Source of the DNA: Alviniconcha marisindica
Lineage: Eukaryota > Mollusca > Gastropoda > Provannidae
Direction of reading: 5' to 3'
Assembly: GCA_018857735.1 (NCBI GenBank)
Contig: JABMCL010003902.1
Location: 147,501-211,500, forward strand
Length of the DNA stretch: 64,000 bases
Shown here piece after piece: positions 1 through 10,547 of this stretch; position 1 is the stretch's first letter, and each line of letters opens with the position of its first letter. A program made the position numbers and the translations under genes. The notes beneath the pieces were generated by a model. It did no database searches and had not been told where the DNA came from. It saw only the letters and a program-made list of their open reading frames with translations.

Positions 1-235
1 AGATGAACGGGTGGGCAGATGAATAAACGGGTAGACCGGTGAAGAACGGGTAGATGAACGGGTGGATAGATGAATAAACGGGTAAATAGATGAGTAACGG
101 GTAGGTAGGTGAATAACGGGTAAAAAGCGGGAGATAGGTCAATAACGGCCAGGTAAACGGGTGGATAGTTGAGTGACGGGTAGACAGACGAATAAGGGGT
201 AGATGAACGGGTAGACGGATGAAGAACTGGTTTTT
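1..235. repeat. Degenerate minisatellite, GGGTAGATGAAC-type units
   Basis: Imperfect tandem copies of a roughly 30-bp unit built from 'cgggtagatgaa' and 'cgggtggatagatgaataaa'. The array begins at or before the window edge. Between it and the GA-rich array at about 1120 the sequence is low-complexity (poly-C near 721-745, a purine-rich stretch near 840-890), and I see no exon. The open frames here are artefacts of simple sequence. Confidence 0.85.
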
Positions 236-1115
236 GAATTCCCCCGTCGGTCGGGTGGGTAGATGAGCAACGGGTGGCGTGGTCAGGAAAACTACAAAGT
301 GTCGGAACGGATCTCTTGTACCTCGAGGGACCCGCTGCTGGGCGGACCGGACCCTCCTCCGACAACAACCAGCCGCGTGCCAGTAAGTAATACTAACACC
401 ATAGTGACAAACACATCAGAACCTTCACTATGTCGATAGTGGATGGAAATTGAAAGAAGGAGAAGAACACTAACATGCCGATCTTGTTCATGTCTGTGGT
501 GAATAAACAACGTTTAAAATCTCTCTGAACCAACCACACACACACACACACACTTTCAGGATCAACATAATGTCACTGTAACCCTGAAACAAGGGCAAGG
601 TTAACAAAGCTAGTATGAACTGGCGTAACACAAAAAAACACCATCACTGTACAAAGTCGAAATCGATCTGACCTACACACACGTGTGTGCGCTTCGGGCT
701 GCAAGTCTGTCTGTCTCTCGCTCCCCCCCCCCCCCCCCCCCCCACCCCACCTCCCACCACCTACCCTTTCCCCTCCTCCTCCTCCCCTACCATTCCTTCT
801 CCTTCTTCTTCTTCTTTTTATCAACCCCGTGGGTGAAAAAAAGAAAAGAAAAAAGAAAATTAAAAAGAAAAGAAAAAAAGAGTTAAGGTCGCGTGCGCCT
901 GCGTGGAATGCTGACGAGAGAGAGAGCAAGACGACCCGGCACTTTCCGTCAGTGTAATGCGTTTACGTGTTCCATCCTGTGTTTACATGCCTCCTGCTTC
1001 GGTAGGCTATTAGTGGCCGTTATCTTTTTTCTTTTCTTTTCTTTTTTCTTTTCCCATTAGGGGGAGGAGGGGGAGGCCAGAAGAGGTGAGAGTTAATGTT
1101 AGTCGGAACTAGAAA
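236..1115. other. Low-complexity interval with no gene seen
   Basis: The stretch holds a CA run near 537-552, poly-C at about 721-743, a pyrimidine block at 770-825 followed by a purine block at 835-885, and a T-rich run near 1025-1050. The open frames translate to proline-, leucine- or lysine/arginine-rich low-complexity peptides and show no domain. Confidence 0.7.
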
Positions 1116-1119
1116 ACAA

Positions 1120-2135
<1,016 letters not shown>

Positions 2136-2139
2136 GTTC

Positions 2140-3860
2140 CATCGCGGACAACAAGAAGAGGGAGAAGTCACAAATGAAAGAGGGGTGTGTGTGTGTGTGT
2201 GGGGGATTATTCAAAACTTTATTGCCCAGAGATTAAGATGTTAGGCAGTTGCTTTATGCTTTTGTCCTTGCTGATTGCTGATTGCTCTGTTCCGTTCACA
2301 GTTTGGTAAAACTCACACAAATAGCAGTCAGTTAAGTTAGTACAGGGTCATAACACAGTCCATCCGATCACTGGCCAGAGTCAAATTCCCTGTCACGACT
2401 CAAACACTTTATACGGTACAGTTTCACCAACACGTGTTAAAGATCTTTCGCCAGTTCTTGTCAAATGATTTGAAGCCGATTGATATCCCATCGGATGCTA
2501 GCGTGGGAACTTTCTTGCTTCAGTGGCTTATATTGCCACAGCCAAGACTTTTTTTCCCCAGTCGAAGGGAAAATCTTTGGTGACGGTGAACAGGGTGGAT
2601 GACCTACTTTATTGCACGGGTGGGTCCGCCGGAAAATCCGTTAGCCTTCAGAACACGGAAAGAGGACGTGGAGAAGAAGAAGAAAGAAAAAAGAGAAGAA
2701 AAGAAGAAAGAAAGAAAGGGGGGGTTGGGGGGGTACGACCGGAAAGGTCGAAATTAGGTCGAATTTTTGGCAGCAAGAACCATCAAACAGGAAGAGGGTC
2801 TGGGAAGAAGAAGAAAAGTGTGGGCGGGGGTGGGGGGGAAGAACCGAAGGTCGAAATTTAGGTCGAGTTCCTGGCAGCAGGCGAAGCATGGAAGGCTATC
2901 GTTTATTCTGATAACAGAGCACCCACGGCAGCTATGGGTTCGCACAGAGCAGAGAGAACCTCAATTTGTGAGTCTGCCGTACACCAACTGCTGGAGGAAG
3001 AGAAGGAGAGGAAGGGAGGGGGAGGGGAGATTGGGAGGGTGGGGGGAGGGGGGGGGGGGGGGGGACGGGGGATCCTCCGTTATACAGCACAGGCAGACAA
3101 ACAGTCACAGCCCCATTGCAAGGGTTAGACAGTGCCGTCCCCTACCGCCCTGTTTACGGCCCTCGGGACACTCAAAACAATTACGCGTGCTCTCCTTACC
3201 ACACAACTCCAACCGCACCTCTGCCCCCCCCCCCCCCCCGTCCCCTCCCCTCTGTCCACACCCTTCCCTTTCCTCTTGTCCTTCTGTTCTCCTCTTCTTT
3301 CCGTATCCTTCCTTTCTCCCTCTCCAGCACCAGCTCTGTCTGTCTGACTGTCTGTCTCGCTCTCTCTCTGCCTGCCTGCCTGCCTGTCTGTCTGTCTGTC
3401 TGTCTCTCTCTGCCTGTCTCTGTCTCTCTGTCTCTCCTGTCTCTGTCTGTCTGTCTGTCTGTCTGTCTTTCTCTCTCTCTCTGTAAAAAAAAAAGGTATT
3501 GTCTTTTCCTTCCCTCTTTTTCTTTTTCTGTCTGTTTTTGTTTTGTTTTGTTTTGTCTTGTCTCTTCTCTCTCTTCTCTTCTCTCTCTCTCTCTCTCTCT
3601 CTCTCCTCACCAGAGAGGGCAGAAAATGTGGGGTTTGGACGGCATCGCCGTTTCTTTGCCCGTTCATTTTTGCCCAGGCACTCCACATTTCTCCATTATT
3701 TTTTCGTAAGACCGTGTTTGGTACTCTCCCCTTCTTCCGTATTGTGTCCAACTTCAACATGATGAAGACACTGACACTTTTATATGTGGGTTAAAAAAAA
3801 AAAAAAAGAAAAGAAACAGAAGACTTATTTTCTAAAAAAGAAAACACATAAAAGGAAAGA
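2140..3860. other. Gene-free interval with purine/pyrimidine tracts
   Basis: Mostly low complexity: polypurine at 2655-2735, G-run DNA at 3017-3064, a C run near 3225-3240, and a pyrimidine-rich TCTG/TC block at 3335-3605. The overlapping open frames are serine/leucine-rich on one strand and arginine/glutamate-rich on the other, as expected of simple repeats. No splice-bounded coding segment was recognised. Confidence 0.65.
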
Positions 3861-3862
3861 AG

Positions 3863-4160
3863 GTGAACCGGTTTGGCCCCTAGCGGTAAGGCGTTAGGTG
3901 GTAAGCAAGGACCCGGTTCGATACCGCTTCGGCCCCCTTTTTTTAAAAAGGTTTGGGTTTGGACACGTCTTGTGACTTTGTCCATCACTTCTATGAAACA
4001 AAAGGCTCTACGCTGCCCATTTAATGCGGTCATTCTGGGGTGACAGTGTAGAAGGGAATAATCTCCCTTTCCCCACCTCCGTACCCCTTCCCCCTTCTCC
4101 CCGCCCCAATAAGCCTTATTTTCTGGGACGTTAAGCCCACGTTTCTTACTTACTTTGTTT
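3863..4160 (+). mobile_element. tRNA-derived SINE, decayed copy
   Basis: The head carries polymerase III promoter-like boxes: 'tttggcccctagcggtaa' (A box region) and 'ggttcgatacc' (B box). The body matches the copies at 38397-38710 and 41431-41757, including 'cttgtgactttgtccatcac' and the 3' end 'gggacgttaagc'. It differs from them at many positions, so it is an older insertion. Confidence 0.75.
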
Positions 4161-4994
4161 TTGAACTTGGGAAAACAGTTCGTTTTTTAATTGAATTTTT
4201 TAGTTCGCCAAATATGGTTGGGGCAGTCCAAATTTTTCCTTACGGGTTGTAATAAATGCAACTTTCAAATTTTTGGGCAGACGCGCAGAGACATGATAAA
4301 AATGTAGGAAAGTCAATCAATATCTTTTCATCCCCCCCAAATGGGGTTTTTTAATTCAAAAACTACTATCCATTCTGGCCCGAGACAAGGCTGCGCCTCC
4401 AACTCCCCAAAAAATTTCCCAAGCAGTGAAGAACCAGCGAACCGTCATCCTTTTTTTTTTTTTTTCTTCATCCACGGGAGGCTCTGTTCAGCCAATCAAG
4501 GAAGTTTGAATAGGGGGAATGTTTCCCCGAACTTTTTTGAGCGAAGCTTTTGGACCCCGAATATAGCTTTCCCAAATTCCCCAACAGGGTTTGCGAAGAA
4601 AAGTTCCCCAATTAAGAACCAACAGCTTCGCCGAAAACTTAACTAGGTTCGGAAAAACATTCGCCCAATTAAGAACGGGCTTGGAGGTTTCCGGAAACCA
4701 TGCTAACCTTTGAGTTTAAAGGGGAAACGCCAATGCTGGGAGTGTGATGGTCACCGCAGAACGGAGACTGATAGAGAGCCAATGGAGTGATAGGGTGGAT
4801 CGCGTAGACAGGGCTGGATTCTGGCCTTGTTGATACACAAAACACGGCGGCGTGTCGCTAAACATCCCGTGTGCTTTCACGGCCGCGGCCGCCGCTTCCC
4901 ACCAAGTGGGCCGGGGAAACGAGAGAAGTGTTTGTTTTGACACTGACGGGCCGCCGTACTTGTGTGGCGCGCCGTTTTGGAGATAGCAAGGCCT

Positions 4995-5065
4995 GGGTGG
5001 GAGTTGGGTACTGCATGTACACACACTCCTCCGCTGTTCTCGCTCTGGACAAGCTTTATTCTGCA
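4995..5065 (+). repeat. Isolated diverged copy of the EXT1 acceptor-array unit
   Basis: The segment 'ggtactgcatgtacacacac' followed by 'ctctggacaagctttattct' matches the repeat unit of the array at 6398-6969, about 1.4 kb downstream. It lacks the intact acceptor, so it is probably a stray or remnant unit. Other bases from 4170 to 5690 show poly-C/G runs and (TG)n only. Confidence 0.6.
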
Positions 5066-5699
5066 ACATACTGATATATACATGTGTGAATGATGACACC
5101 CCCCCCCCCCACACCCCACACACCCACCTCCTGTAGGGGAGTGTCTTAATTCACACATATCAGTATATATATATATATATGTATATTTTGTCGAAAACGG
5201 TGTTTTGCGGTTTCGATAGGTGTTTGTGTAGAAGTCTGTCAGTCCGTCTGTCTGGACGTGAGTGGCCAACCATCCTTTCGGCGACCGCTTTGATGTGAAA
5301 GGAAAATAGACGTGCACATTTTTTTAAAATTCTCCCCCCCCCACCCCCCACCCCCACCCCCGAAAGACTGTTTTGTTAGGGTCTTGGGGGCTAACTTGTG
5401 TGGTCTGTTGCGATCAGAATGTACATCAGCACGGCCGTCAAGAAGGAACCATTCATTGCTGGGCAGTGTGTGTGTGTGTGTGTTGGGGGGGGGGGGGGGG
5501 AATGGAGTCTTGCGGGGGGGTTTGAAACGCGATCAGCGTGTCGGCATGTTCACACCTGCCTATGGTGATGTTGGGGTGGCATAATGGTACCGCCATGTCC
5601 GCCATTTAATCTGGGATTTGTTCTGACCATATCTTTGAAACGGGAATGGACAGTCTCACGGCCGGGTTTGAAGCTGTCCCCGTGTATTTATTAGATCAT

Positions 5700-5746
5700 G
5701 ATTGTCTCTGTCTGTCCGTCTCTGTCTGTCTGTGTCTCTGTCTTTG

Positions 5747-5799
<53 letters not shown>

Positions 5800-5824
5800 G
5801 TCTCTGTCTCTGTCTCTGTCTCTG

Positions 5825-5895
<71 letters not shown>
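5700..5895. repeat. (TCTG)n/(TC)n microsatellite
   Basis: A compound pyrimidine microsatellite: TCTG tetranucleotides pass into a pure (TC)n run of about 65 bp. Three frames stay open on each strand because of the repeat; none encodes a recognisable protein. A duplicated short flank containing 'ttgttagagaggtctaaatg' follows at 5918-5965. Confidence 0.95.
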
Positions 5896-5897
<2 letters not shown>

Positions 5898-6109
5898 GCA
5901 AAACTAGTTGTTAGAGAGGTCTAAATGTACCTAAACTAACTTGTTAGAGAGGTCTAAATGTACCCAAACTACAATCCTGGAAAATTATGTTTTCAGTTCA
6001 AGTTCTAATTCTAACAGTTCTGTCTGTCTGTCTCTCTCCCTCCTTCCTTCTGACAATTAGAACAGCAGTCATGTGTGATTGTGTGTGTGTGTGTGTGTGT
6101 GTGCGTGTG

Positions 6110-6275
6110 TTTGATTATGCTTTGTATGGTTATGTTTATTAGTGTTTTTTGGTTTGTTTACCTACTGTTGATTTGTATGTGGATATTTGCGCATTGCAGG
6201 TTTTTCTTCGAGTTGTTATAGCACTTTGAGTCTCTGAAAGCACTCTATAAATTCCCTGTTGGTATTAGTATTAAC
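6110..6275 (+). mobile_element. Probable LINE/SINE 3'-tail remnant
   Basis: The stretch with 'gtctctgaaagcactctata' and 'ggtattagtatta' resembles the tail at 39650-39700 ('gaaagcgctctgtaagttcc' then 'attattagtatta'). This GCGCT-TATAA-(ATT)n form is typical of short retroelement 3' ends in mollusc genomes. Family assignment is inference. Confidence 0.4.
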
Positions 6276-6397
6276 AGTCTTCCTGCATTGAGGCTGGACC
6301 AGAGGTGTTATAGATTACAAACACCCCCTTCCCAAGCACCACTCTGGCTCTGGGCAGGCCCTTTTCTAGAACCTACCGGTGAATTTGGTTGTCTCTT

Positions 6398-6969
6398 TGC
6401 GGGTACTGCATGTACACACACAACTCCACTGTTCTGGCTTAGGACATGCTTTATTCTGGAACCTGCTGTCTTTTTACAAAGTACTACAACTACATGTACA
6501 CACTACTCCACTATTCTGGCTCTAGACAAGCTTTATTCTAGAACCTGCTGTCTTTTTGCAGGTACTACAACTACATGTACACACACTACTCCACGATTGT
6601 GGCTCTAGACAAGCTTTATTCTAGAACCTGCTGTCTTTTTGCAGGTACTACAACTACATGTACACCCACTACTCCACGATTGTGGCTCTAGACAAGCTTT
6701 ATTCTAGAACCTGCTGTCTGTTTGCAGGTACTACAACTACATGTACACACACTACTCCAGCAGTATTAGGAGCTTTATTCTAGAACCTACTGTCTTTTTG
6801 CAGGTACTACAACTACATGTACACCCACTACTCCACGATTGTGGCTCTAGACAAGCTTTATTCTAGAACCTACTGTCTTTTTGCAGGTACTACAACTGCA
6901 TGTACACCCACTACTCCGCTATTCTGGCTCTGGACAAGCTTTATTCTAGAACCTGCTGTCTTTTTGCAG
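6398..6969 (+). repeat. Tandem array of EXT1 splice-acceptor units (83 bp)
   Basis: About seven units, mostly 83 bp with one of 76 bp, lie immediately upstream of the EXT1 last exon. Each contains a polypyrimidine tract, 'tttttgcag', then 'gtactacaactacatgtaca', which is the first part of the real exon. Intact decoy acceptors end at 6561, 6644, 6727, 6803 and 6886; the true one ends at 6969. A further copy near 6480 has lost the consensus. The remaining part of each unit ('gctctagacaagctttattc') is intronic. Confidence 0.93.
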
Positions 6970-7339
6970 GTACTACAACTACATGTACACCCACTACTCC
7001 AGCAACCTGCTCACCCAGCGCGTCGACGCCGCCAACAACTGCCACGACCTGCTCCTCAACTTCCTCGTTTCGCACATCACGCGGCGACCCCCCATCAAGC
7101 TTACCCAGCGGAAGCAGTTCCGCGAGTCGGCCCTGAGCAGCAACAGCGGCGTGGCGGGGGCGGCTTGGGGTGAGCAGCAGCACTTTGCCCAGCGCCAGAC
7201 CTGCATGGAGGAGTTTGTCAGCATCTTCGGCTACATGCCGCTGCTGCGGTCCCAGATGAGGATGGACCCCCTGCTCTTCAAGGACCCCGTGTCCAACCTC
7301 CGCAAAAAGTACAGGAAGATCGAGCTGGTCGTGAACTGA
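6970..7339 (+). CDS. EXT1: EXT1 exostosin glycosyltransferase, last coding exon
   Basis: EXT1 with EXT2 forms the Golgi co-polymerase that builds heparan sulfate from alternating GlcA and GlcNAc. This exon encodes the last 122 residues, the end of the C-terminal GT64-type domain. It starts after 'tttttgcag' with one base completing a codon, then YYNYMYTHYSS, NCHDLLLNFLVS, PPIKLTQRKQF, HFAQRQTCMEEF, FGYMPLLRSQMRMDP, LFKDPVSNLRKKYRKIE and stop TGA at 7337-7339. These blocks match animal EXT1 rather than EXT2, whose C-terminus differs. No preceding exon (expected to end near IYHK) was found in 1-6397, so the rest of the gene is probably outside the window. Third codon positions are GC-rich, unlike the flanks. 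Both ends are tandemly duplicated outwards: the acceptor side at 6398-6969 and the stop/3'-UTR side at 7411-7745. Confidence 0.95.
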
Positions 7340-7745
7340 TCGGTTGGTTTAAATGGCATACACCTCAGCTTCTCACCGCCCCCTACCCCCACCCCCCCTC
7401 GTCCCACCGTTTGCTCTTCAAGGAATCCGTGTCCAACCTCCGCCTTAAGTACAGGAAGATCAAGCTGGTCGTAAACTGATCAGGGATCAGGAGGTTTAAA
7501 TAGTGTACACTTCAGCTTTGTCCCCCCCCCCCCCCCCCCCCATTGCTCTTCAAGGACTGTCTTTGTACATCAATAAGTACAGGAAGATTGAGCTGGCCAC
7601 AAACTAATCAGTCGGTTTAAATAGTGTACACCTCGGCTTCCCCACCCCACCCCCCCCACCCACTTCCCGCCTCATAGCTCTGCAAGGACTTTCTGTGTCC
7701 AACGTCAGCGAAAAGTACAGGAAGATCGATCAGGTCCTAAATCTT
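7340..7745 (+). pseudogene. Three decayed tandem copies of the EXT1 C-terminal tail and 3'-UTR start
   Basis: The segment starting at 7271 ('ctcttcaaggaccccgtgtc') and running through the stop codon into the UTR recurs at about 7411, 7543 and 7674, separated by poly-C-rich linkers. Copy 2 still reads FKESVSNLRLKYRKIKLVVN and a TGA. Copies 3 and 4 have indels and lost codons. Being after the true stop, they would lie in the 3' UTR. Decay increases with distance, suggesting that the 5' copy is the constrained one. Confidence 0.9.
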
Positions 7746-8214
7746 TTCTCTTTTTTTTCTCTTTTTTTTAACACCCCCTGTCCATCTCCACCTTCCCCCC
7801 TTCACCCCTGAGGTGACAGAACACTTGTCTTGTGGAATGCTGGGAAATGTGGAAGAATGTTGTAAAAGGCCGAGCTGTTACTGCAGAAAGAAAAGCCATA
7901 CACAAAGATCACAAGGACTTGAAAAGTTGCTGTGTAGAAAAGAAAAAAATGGAAATATAATATTAGCTTGGGAAATATTTCAGCTGTTAGAGGAATAACA
8001 CTTTGCGAGATGCTAAAAAAAAAGAGGAAATATTTCAGCTTTTGGGGATAGATAATTAAGACTTGAATAATTGCTGCAAAAAAGCAAATAATTTGGGGGA
8101 GGGGGGGGGAGGGGGGGGGGGGTGAAGTAAGACTGTAATTTATTTATTAATTTTTTAATGGGATAAAAACTTTGAAAATGTTTAAGTGTCACAGAACTGA
8201 AAACACAGCAAGTG

Positions 8215-8605
8215 TAGAAGAGCGGTTGTGAGGAGAGCAGCACAAGGGAGCCAACTCTCAGAGCAAGATCAACTGTGATAGAACTCAGCGGAGGGTGTTG
8301 TGTAGAGTACATAGATGCCAGTTGTGTGTGTTCCAAACGGGGAAGTGTTGAGACACTACCTGCGGGCACAAAGCCAAGGACATCCCACCTGGAGGAGAGA
8401 GGTGTTGAAAGAGGAAGCGCTAGACGATCTTCCTTGAAAGGACAAGAGAGGGCCATCGACAGTGAGACGAACATTGGAACCGTTTCAAAGGCAAAGTTGG
8501 GGGAACTTCTGAGAGACAGGGTGGAGCGCATATGGGCTTTTCCGAGCGCATAGATACCACCTTGAACTGAACTGAACCGAACCGAACCGAACCGAACCGA
8601 ACCAA
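8215..8605 (+). mobile_element. Dispersed SINE-like repeat with (CTGAA/CCGAA)n tail
   Basis: The body contains 'gaaagaggaagcgctagacg', 'gacaagagagggccatcgac' and 'cttctgagagacagggtgga', then ends in ctgaactgaa(ccgaa)n. Matching segments occur at 47325-47550 and, as a short 3' fragment, at 57280-57352, all ending in the pentanucleotide tail. Three copies with a shared body and a simple-repeat tail point to a retroposed family. No polymerase III promoter was identified. Confidence 0.65.
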
Positions 8606-9004
8606 ACGGGGATCTCTCTGCACTATGAAGACCTAACAGGCCCAGATGTGATCAAGCTTTACAAAGAGGAGCACTTGTCAGGCACAAGGCACATAAATTA
8701 ATCACCTTTGCTTCAGCGTGCAGAATCACTCATGCCTGAAGTAGCGAAAACAACGAGTGATTTTTGCAGGGACATGTATGTATAGTCAATGAAGCTTGCC
8801 TTTGTGACCACTTTAAAAAAAAAAATGTAAACAACCTGTTGAACAGTGCCACCTTGTGTGGGGGGTGGGGGAGGGGGGGATTTGTGGGGTAAGATGAGTT
8901 TGTCAAATGAGTTCAGATCGACTGGTAACGAGACTGATGGGTAGCATGCGATAAAAATCAACGTCAGGTGGTCCGTGTTGGCCTTGCTACCTCGCTGCTG
9001 AATT

Positions 9005-9010
9005 AATAAA
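9005..9010 (+). terminator. Possible EXT1 polyadenylation signal
   Basis: AATAAA, the first I found downstream of the EXT1 stop, about 1.67 kb away. Position alone supports it; a transcript end would settle it. Confidence 0.25.
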
Positions 9011-9395
9011 ACGTAAGTCTGTGATCACAGCGCCCTCTTGGCTGATAAGTGATCACATAGAATTGATTGTGTAAAAGTAGGGCTAATCATGTAGTTAGAT
9101 TGGACTGATCATGTAAAGTAGGACCGATTGTGATGTCAGATTTGACTGATGATGTCAGATTTGACTGATGATGTCAGATTTGACTAGACTTATCCGGTAG
9201 TAAAGTGGGACACATCATGAGGTCAGTTGGGACTGTTTGTGTAGAAGTAGACTGATCGATCATGATGTTAGAGTTGACTGATCATGTCAAAAATAGGACA
9301 GAGAAATGATCAAACTGATTGAAAATTTATGTTCGTCTTGCAGTTTTCAGTGATGGGTGCAGTGAATTCATCACCTGCAATCCTGCTCGGAAGAT

Positions 9396-9710
9396 ATGTG
9401 TGTGTGTGTGTGTGTGTGCACATGCGTGTGTGTGTGTGCGTGTGTGTGCGCATGCGTGTGTGTGCATGTATGCATGCATATGTGTGTGTGCATGCATGTG
9501 TGTGCATATGTGTGTGTGCAGGCATGTGTGTGCATGCATGTGTGTGCATGCATGTGTACACGTGTGTGTGTGTGCATGCGTGTGTGTGTGTGTGCATGCA
9601 TGTGTGTGTGTGTGCATGCATGTGTGCGCATGCATGTGTGTGCACATGTGTGTGTGAGCATGCATGTGCGTGTGTGTGTGTGTGTGTGTGCATGCGGTGC
9701 GTGTGTGTGA
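9396..9710. repeat. (TG)n microsatellite with GCATGCATG interruptions
   Basis: A long TG tract, regularly broken by 'gcatgcatg'. Alternating purine-pyrimidine sequence of this length can adopt Z-DNA. The cysteine/valine- and histidine/threonine-rich frames are artefacts. Just upstream, 9120-9190 has a small tandem repeat of 'gatgatgtcagatttgact'. Confidence 0.95.
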
Positions 9711-9759
9711 AGAGGCTGAGGGGAGGTGTGAGTAGTTCCGACAGCTGATGTACTTCAGC

Positions 9760-10466
9760 GATGGTTGTGTTTCATTTTACTTGCATTTTATTTTAAAACT
9801 ACAAATTTCTCATGCGCAATGTCCATGTTAATAGATCTATCTATACAGTCCTTGGACTTTCCTGATTTGGTTTGCTGGTTGACAAGATTATGTCTGTAGC
9901 AAACTATGAACAGATTTGGATATGTACAGAGAAGTGGATTCCTATACTTTGTCATAGAGTTGAGGGCTTGATGCAGTATATTGCACGTTTGCGACACTAC
10001 AGAACTCACTATATTGTTTTATAACCCATGTTATGATGTTGTAAATTGCTTGAAATGCTGTCTTTAGTTTCCATGTAGAAAAAGCCAAATGAACTCTATT
10101 CTGTCTTCTTTTGAATGTATGTGCAAAATTTAAAAAAAAATCTGGTGGTGATACCTGTTTAATATCAGTTTGTTAACTCAACTTCCACCCTTCCTTCTGT
10201 GAAGCAGAATGGAGAGTTTGTTTACAGTAAGACTGAGGATGAGGTGTAAGTTTGTCTTTTGAGGAGGGTGGGGGTGGTTGCGGGTACAGAATTTTATGCG
10301 TGTTTCCTTTATATTTTATGCGTGTTTTCTTTAAATTGTCAAAGTAAATGCCATATTAATACTGGCTGCTATCTTTCAGATATAAATTATGCATGAATGT
10401 TTTCATCTTAGAGCATTTCATCAGATTAAATGCATTGTATAAAAGCTGAATGTCTCTCTGTCTCTG

Positions 10467-10547
<81 letters not shown>

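Noticed and set aside
3116..3760. Overlapping 190-211-residue frames on both strands
   Set aside because: They cover pyrimidine microsatellites and G/C runs; residues are S/L- or R/E-rich with no domain.
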